A stretch of 7,438 nucleotides of DNA from Methanomassiliicoccales archaeon PtaU1.Bin030 (GTDB lineage Archaea; Thermoplasmatota; Thermoplasmata; Methanomassiliicoccales; Methanomassiliicoccaceae): assembly GCA_002067635.1 (NCBI GenBank), contig MVRB01000172.1:1-7438 (forward strand). Direction: 5' to 3'. The notes beneath the pieces were generated by a model that was not told the origin of the DNA, searched no databases, and saw only the letters and a list, made by a program, of their open reading frames with translations. A program made the position numbers and the translations under genes. The stretch's first letter is position 1, and each line of letters starts with the position of its first letter. This document shows, piece after piece, positions 4,677-7,438 of this stretch.

Positions 4677-6512
4677 ATGACCTACAGGGACCTGCACGGC
4701 TTCGTGGACCGTCTGGAGAAGGAAGGTGAGCTGAGGAGGATCGCGGGACCGGTCTCCCCAGAACTGGAAATCACGGAGATCACCGACCGCATGTCCAAGA
4801 GCCCCGGGGGCGGGAAGGCGCTGCTGTTCGAGAACGTCACCGGTAGCAGGTTCCCAGTGCTCACCAACGCCTTCGGCAGCGACAGGAGGATGGCCATGGC
4901 GCTGGAGGCCGTCTCCCCGGACGAGGTTGCGGAGAGGATCTCAGGGCTGCTGAAGATGACCATGCCCACAACCTTCATGGGTAAGGTGGGAACGCTCCCA
5001 GAGCTGATGGGGTTGGCAAAGTGCCTGCCTAGGGTAAGAAAGAGCGGAAGAGCGCCATGCCAGGAGGTGGTCCTGACCGGAGACGAGGTCGATCTCGGGG
5101 CGATCCCCGTGCTGAAGTGCTGGCCCCAGGATGGGGGGAGGTTCGTGACCCTGCCGGTGGTGTTCACCAAGAGCGTGGAGGGAAGGAGGAACGTGGGGAT
5201 GTATCGCATGCAGATCTACGACCGAAACACCACCGGCATGCACTGGCACATTCACAAGGACGGCAGCCACAACTACCACGGTTACGAGCGGGAGGGGAGG
5301 CGCATGGAGGTGGCGGTAGCCATCGGCACCGCCCCGGCAGTTACCTATGCGGCCACCGCCCCCATGCCCCAGGGGATGGACGAGATGCTGCTGGCCGGTT
5401 TCATCCAGGGCGCACCCGTGGACCTGGTGAAGTGCCGGACGGTGGACCTGGAGGTGCCGGCTACAGCGGAGTTCATCCTTGAGGGCTACGTGGAGCCTGG
5501 CGAGACCCGGACGGAGGGGCCGTTCGGGGACCATACTGGCTACTACTCCCTGAGGGGTGAGTACCCGGTGTTCCACGTGACCGCCGTGACCCACCGCCGG
5601 GACGCCATATATAGCGCCACCGTGGTCGGGCGCCCGCCCATGGAGGACTGCTACCTGGCGAAGGCCACGGAGAGGATATTCCTGCCTCCGCTGCGCATGA
5701 TAGTGCCAGAGATTGTCGACCAGTGGATGCCCTGGGAAGGAGTCTTCCATAACATAGTCGTGGTCTCCATCCGCAAGGAGTACCCGCTCCACGCAAGGAA
5801 GGTGATGAACGCCCTTTGGGGGAGCGGGCAGATGAGCTTCGCCAAGATGATAGCAGTCGTCGACGAGGACGTTCCACTGAGGCCAGAGGTGCTGTTCTAT
5901 CACCTGCTGGACACCATCGACCCGTGGACGGATATGGTGCTCACGGAGGGGGTTCTGGACGTGCTTGACCACTCCGCGCCCAACCCTCTTTACGGCGGGA
6001 AGCTGGGCCTCGATGCCACGGAACGAGTGCCGGGAGAGATGCCTCGTGGCGAGACTCGATTCTCACCCTATCGCTCGGAGGCGGAGATCAGGGAGGTGCT
6101 CAGGGACCTGGACAGGGGTTTCATCTCCTTCCGCATGGCCGCAACCGGCCGAAGGACGCCCCTGCTGCTCCTCAGCATCGATAAGAAGTGGAAGAGCTCC
6201 AAGTACTACCGGGACCTGCTGGAGAGAAGCCCCCAGCTCACGAGGGAGGGTGCGATCGTCCTGTTCGACGACATCGACCTTACAGACAGCTCTCTCTGCC
6301 TTTGGAAGTTCTTCAACAACGTGGACCCCCTGCGGGACATCTGGATGGCAGAGAGGCTGCTGATCATCGATGCCACCAAGAAGGGAATGGTGGACGGCCA
6401 TGACCGCGAGTGGCCGGACGAGATCGTTATGGCTCCCGAGGTTTCCAGGTCGATAAGGGAGAGAGCTCACTCGCTGGGCATTGAGGACCTGTACTCTGAG
6501 GATGTAAGGTAG
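4677..6512 (+). CDS. ubiD: UbiD-family prenyl-FMN decarboxylase, long MqnL-like form
   Basis: A 611-residue member of the UbiD family, which removes the ring carboxylate of a prenylated aromatic acid using prenylated FMN and a metal ion. The core signature is NVGMYRMQI (172-180) followed by HWHIHKDG (189-196). By remembered alignment to E. coli UbiD and fungal Fdc1, the metal/cofactor ligands would be N172, H193 and E236, and the catalytic set R177, E280 and D285 (EGPFGDHTGYY, 280-290). All are present, so the enzyme should be active. It is about 110 residues longer than E. coli UbiD. The C-terminal part ending around DGHDREWPDEIV resembles the roughly 600-residue form in menaquinone (futalosine-route) clusters. 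The start ATG 4677 lies 4 nt after the ubiE stop, with GGAGAAG (4663-4669) inside the end of ubiE as ribosome-binding site. The required UbiX flavin prenyltransferase is not in the window. Confidence 0.93.
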   Translation: MTYRDLHGFVDRLEKEGELRRIAGPVSPELEITEITDRMSKSPGGGKALLFENVTGSRFPVLTNAFGSDRRMAMALEAVSPDEVAERISGLLKMTMPTTFMGKVGTLPELMGLAKCLPRVRKSGRAPCQEVVLTGDEVDLGAIPVLKCWPQDGGRFVTLPVVFTKSVEGRRNVGMYRMQIYDRNTTGMHWHIHKDGSHNYHGYEREGRRMEVAVAIGTAPAVTYAATAPMPQGMDEMLLAGFIQGAPVDLVKCRTVDLEVPATAEFILEGYVEPGETRTEGPFGDHTGYYSLRGEYPVFHVTAVTHRRDAIYSATVVGRPPMEDCYLAKATERIFLPPLRMIVPEIVDQWMPWEGVFHNIVVVSIRKEYPLHARKVMNALWGSGQMSFAKMIAVVDEDVPLRPEVLFYHLLDTIDPWTDMVLTEGVLDVLDHSAPNPLYGGKLGLDATERVPGEMPRGETRFSPYRSEAEIREVLRDLDRGFISFRMAATGRRTPLLLLSIDKKWKSSKYYRDLLERSPQLTREGAIVLFDDIDLTDSSLCLWKFFNNVDPLRDIWMAERLLIIDATKKGMVDGHDREWPDEIVMAPEVSRSIRERAHSLGIEDLYSEDVR

Positions 6513-6528
6513 CGATGCGATCGATTAC

Positions 6529-6541
6529 AAAAAGGGCGCCC
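6529..6541 (-). terminator. Possible terminator of the minus-strand tRNA thiolase gene
   Basis: Read on the minus strand, GGGCGCCC (an 8-bp self-complementary block, + strand 6534-6541) is followed directly by TTTTT (6529-6533), about 20 nt after the TAA of the leftward gene. The T5 run alone could serve archaeal termination. The palindrome has no room for a loop, so an intrinsic hairpin is doubtful. No comparable T-run is seen on the plus strand after ubiD. Confidence 0.35.
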
Positions 6542-6559
6542 ATCGTAGACAATATGAGC

Positions 6560-7438
6560 TTAAGGCAACCGGCGCGTCCGCCGGTCCCGAAGCTCCTCCA
6601 TCATGGTGCAGGCCATGCACCTTCCCTTGGGCGAGGGTTCCCCGCAGCTGCACCGTTCGAGGCTGCTCTGAGGGTACTTAGTTTGCAGCAGTGGCTTGAT
6701 GTCGTCATAGCTCGCGAGTATGGAGTGCTTCGTCCCTGGGGACCGGGCCTCCATCCCGTCGATGATGCCCCGGTACTCGTTGCGCAGCGCCGCCTCCCAA
6801 TAGGGGCAGATGGAATCTGAGAAGTCGATGTCGCGCAGCAGCGCATACAGATACACCTCCTTCTCAGGGATCTGACGAAGGGGCATGATCCTAGGGACCA
6901 GGCCGGGCTGCACCTTCTCATGGGGCCCCATACGGGCCAGCCTCTCCACGTCCCCTCGAGTGAAGTTCATCAGAATGGCCTGGGCAGCATCATCGAGGTT
7001 ATGTCCTGTTGCCAGGACGTCCGCCCCGATCTCGCGGGCCTTGAGGTTCATGCACTTGCGGCGGAAGACCCCGCAGTAGGCGCATGGTGTCCTGTGGCCG
7101 AGAAGGGAGGAAACCTCATCCATGGTCAAATCCACGACATCTTCGAATTTTGCGACGTGGTGTTCCACGTCCAGGTCATCGGCCAGGTGTCGCGCCTTCT
7201 TCAGCGCCTCCGGGCGGTAGCCTTCGATGCCCTCATCCACCGTTATGGCGGATACTGTGACATCCCTCCGCTTCTCCAGGATATCGTGGATCAACAGAAG
7301 GGCGACGCAGCTGTCCTTCCCTCCTGAAACGGCCACCGCGATATGCTTGGAACGGTCCAGATCGACCTGCGACCTGAGTTCCTTTCTGACCCGCCTGGCC
7401 ACGTACTCCTGGAAGTGGGCGGAACATAGGTGGCTGCC
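6560..7438 (-). CDS. TtuA/NcsA (Ctu1-like) tRNA 2-thiouridine synthetase, N-terminus beyond window edge
   Basis: A cytoplasmic ATP-dependent tRNA thiolase of the PP-loop TtcA/TtuA superfamily, which activates a tRNA uridine C2 by adenylation and inserts sulfur. With residues counted from the in-frame GTG at 7402, visible marks are the PP-loop AVSGGKDS (24-31), CAYC (107-110) and C199 (SICPYW), the likely [4Fe-4S] ligands, ATGHNLDDAAQ (131-141), and a C-terminal zinc finger with C251, C253, C262 and C265. The frame stays open 12 codons upstream of that GTG to the window end, encoding LCSAHFQEY. Its C-x-x-H is the second half of the family's N-terminal zinc finger, so the GTG is an internal Val and the gene is 5' truncated here. 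Whether it makes s2T54 (TtuA) or s2U34 (NcsA/Ctu1) cannot be decided. It converges on ubiD with a 47-nt gap and is functionally unrelated to the operon. Confidence 0.9.
   Translation of the reverse strand, partial: GSHLCSAHFQEYVARRVRKELRSQVDLDRSKHIAVAVSGGKDSCVALLLIHDILEKRRDVTVSAITVDEGIEGYRPEALKKARHLADDLDVEHHVAKFEDVVDLTMDEVSSLLGHRTPCAYCGVFRRKCMNLKAREIGADVLATGHNLDDAAQAILMNFTRGDVERLARMGPHEKVQPGLVPRIMPLRQIPEKEVYLYALLRDIDFSDSICPYWEAALRNEYRGIIDGMEARSPGTKHSILASYDDIKPLLQTKYPQSSLERCSCGEPSPKGRCMACTMMEELRDRRTRRLP

Noticed and set aside
4941..5972. 343-codon antisense open frame within ubiD
   Set aside because: It has no recognisable motif, a His/Pro/Gly-rich composition and lies entirely opposite a gene with intact UbiD signature residues. 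It is a codon-bias artefact.
6513..6545. Hairpin CGATG/CATCG flanking the ubiD end as an intrinsic terminator
   Set aside because: The stem is only 5 bp with a 23-nt loop and no T-run follows on the plus strand. It is likely chance.
7400..7402. GTG at 7402 as the start of the minus-strand thiolase
   Set aside because: The frame remains open to the window end and encodes a C-x-x-H zinc-finger half typical of the family, so the start lies outside the window.

Overview
The window looks like a stretch of a GC-rich archaeal chromosome, probably a euryarchaeon or member of the Thermoplasmatota (inference). The reasons are the archaeal-type serine hydroxymethyltransferase C-terminus, the TtuA/NcsA-type tRNA thiolase, a ribosome-binding site that nearly matches the archaeal anti-Shine-Dalgarno complement, a TATA-like element and T-rich tracts in place of bacterial promoters and terminators, and frequent AGG (Arg) and ATA (Ile) codons despite high GC. 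The genus cannot be fixed from the sequence alone.

Layout: (1) 1-430, + strand: the 3' end of glyA, followed by a pyrimidine/T-rich probable terminator. (2) 431-582: an intergenic control region with a TATA-like box, a 14-bp perfect palindrome inside a 26-bp imperfect one, and a very strong Shine-Dalgarno. (3) 583-6512, + strand: five tightly packed genes that read as one operon. They encode a membrane-anchored NitT/TauT-type substrate-binding protein, its ABC ATPase, a fused ABC permease-UbiA prenyltransferase, a UbiE/MenG C-methyltransferase and a long-form UbiD/MqnL decarboxylase. Junctions are overlaps or gaps of 40 nt or less. (4) 6513-6559: a short convergent intergenic region. (5) 6560-7438, - strand: a TtuA/NcsA-like tRNA 2-thiolation enzyme whose N-terminus lies beyond the right edge.

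The centre of interest is the operon. Prenylation (UbiA), decarboxylation (UbiD) and C-methylation (UbiE) are the last steps that turn an aromatic carboxylic acid into a menaquinone-like lipid quinone. Here they are encoded with a complete ABC importer, and the importer's membrane subunit is translationally fused to the prenyltransferase. No gene for making the aromatic ring (mqnA-D or menB-F type) is present in the window. The simplest reading is a quinone-precursor salvage or import-and-prenylate module: an extracellular aromatic acid such as a dihydroxynaphthoate is captured, imported and attached to the polyprenyl tail at the membrane. That is an inference. The individual families are clear from sequence, but the ligand and final quinone are not. 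A G6 run exactly at the domain boundary means the fusion needs read-level confirmation.
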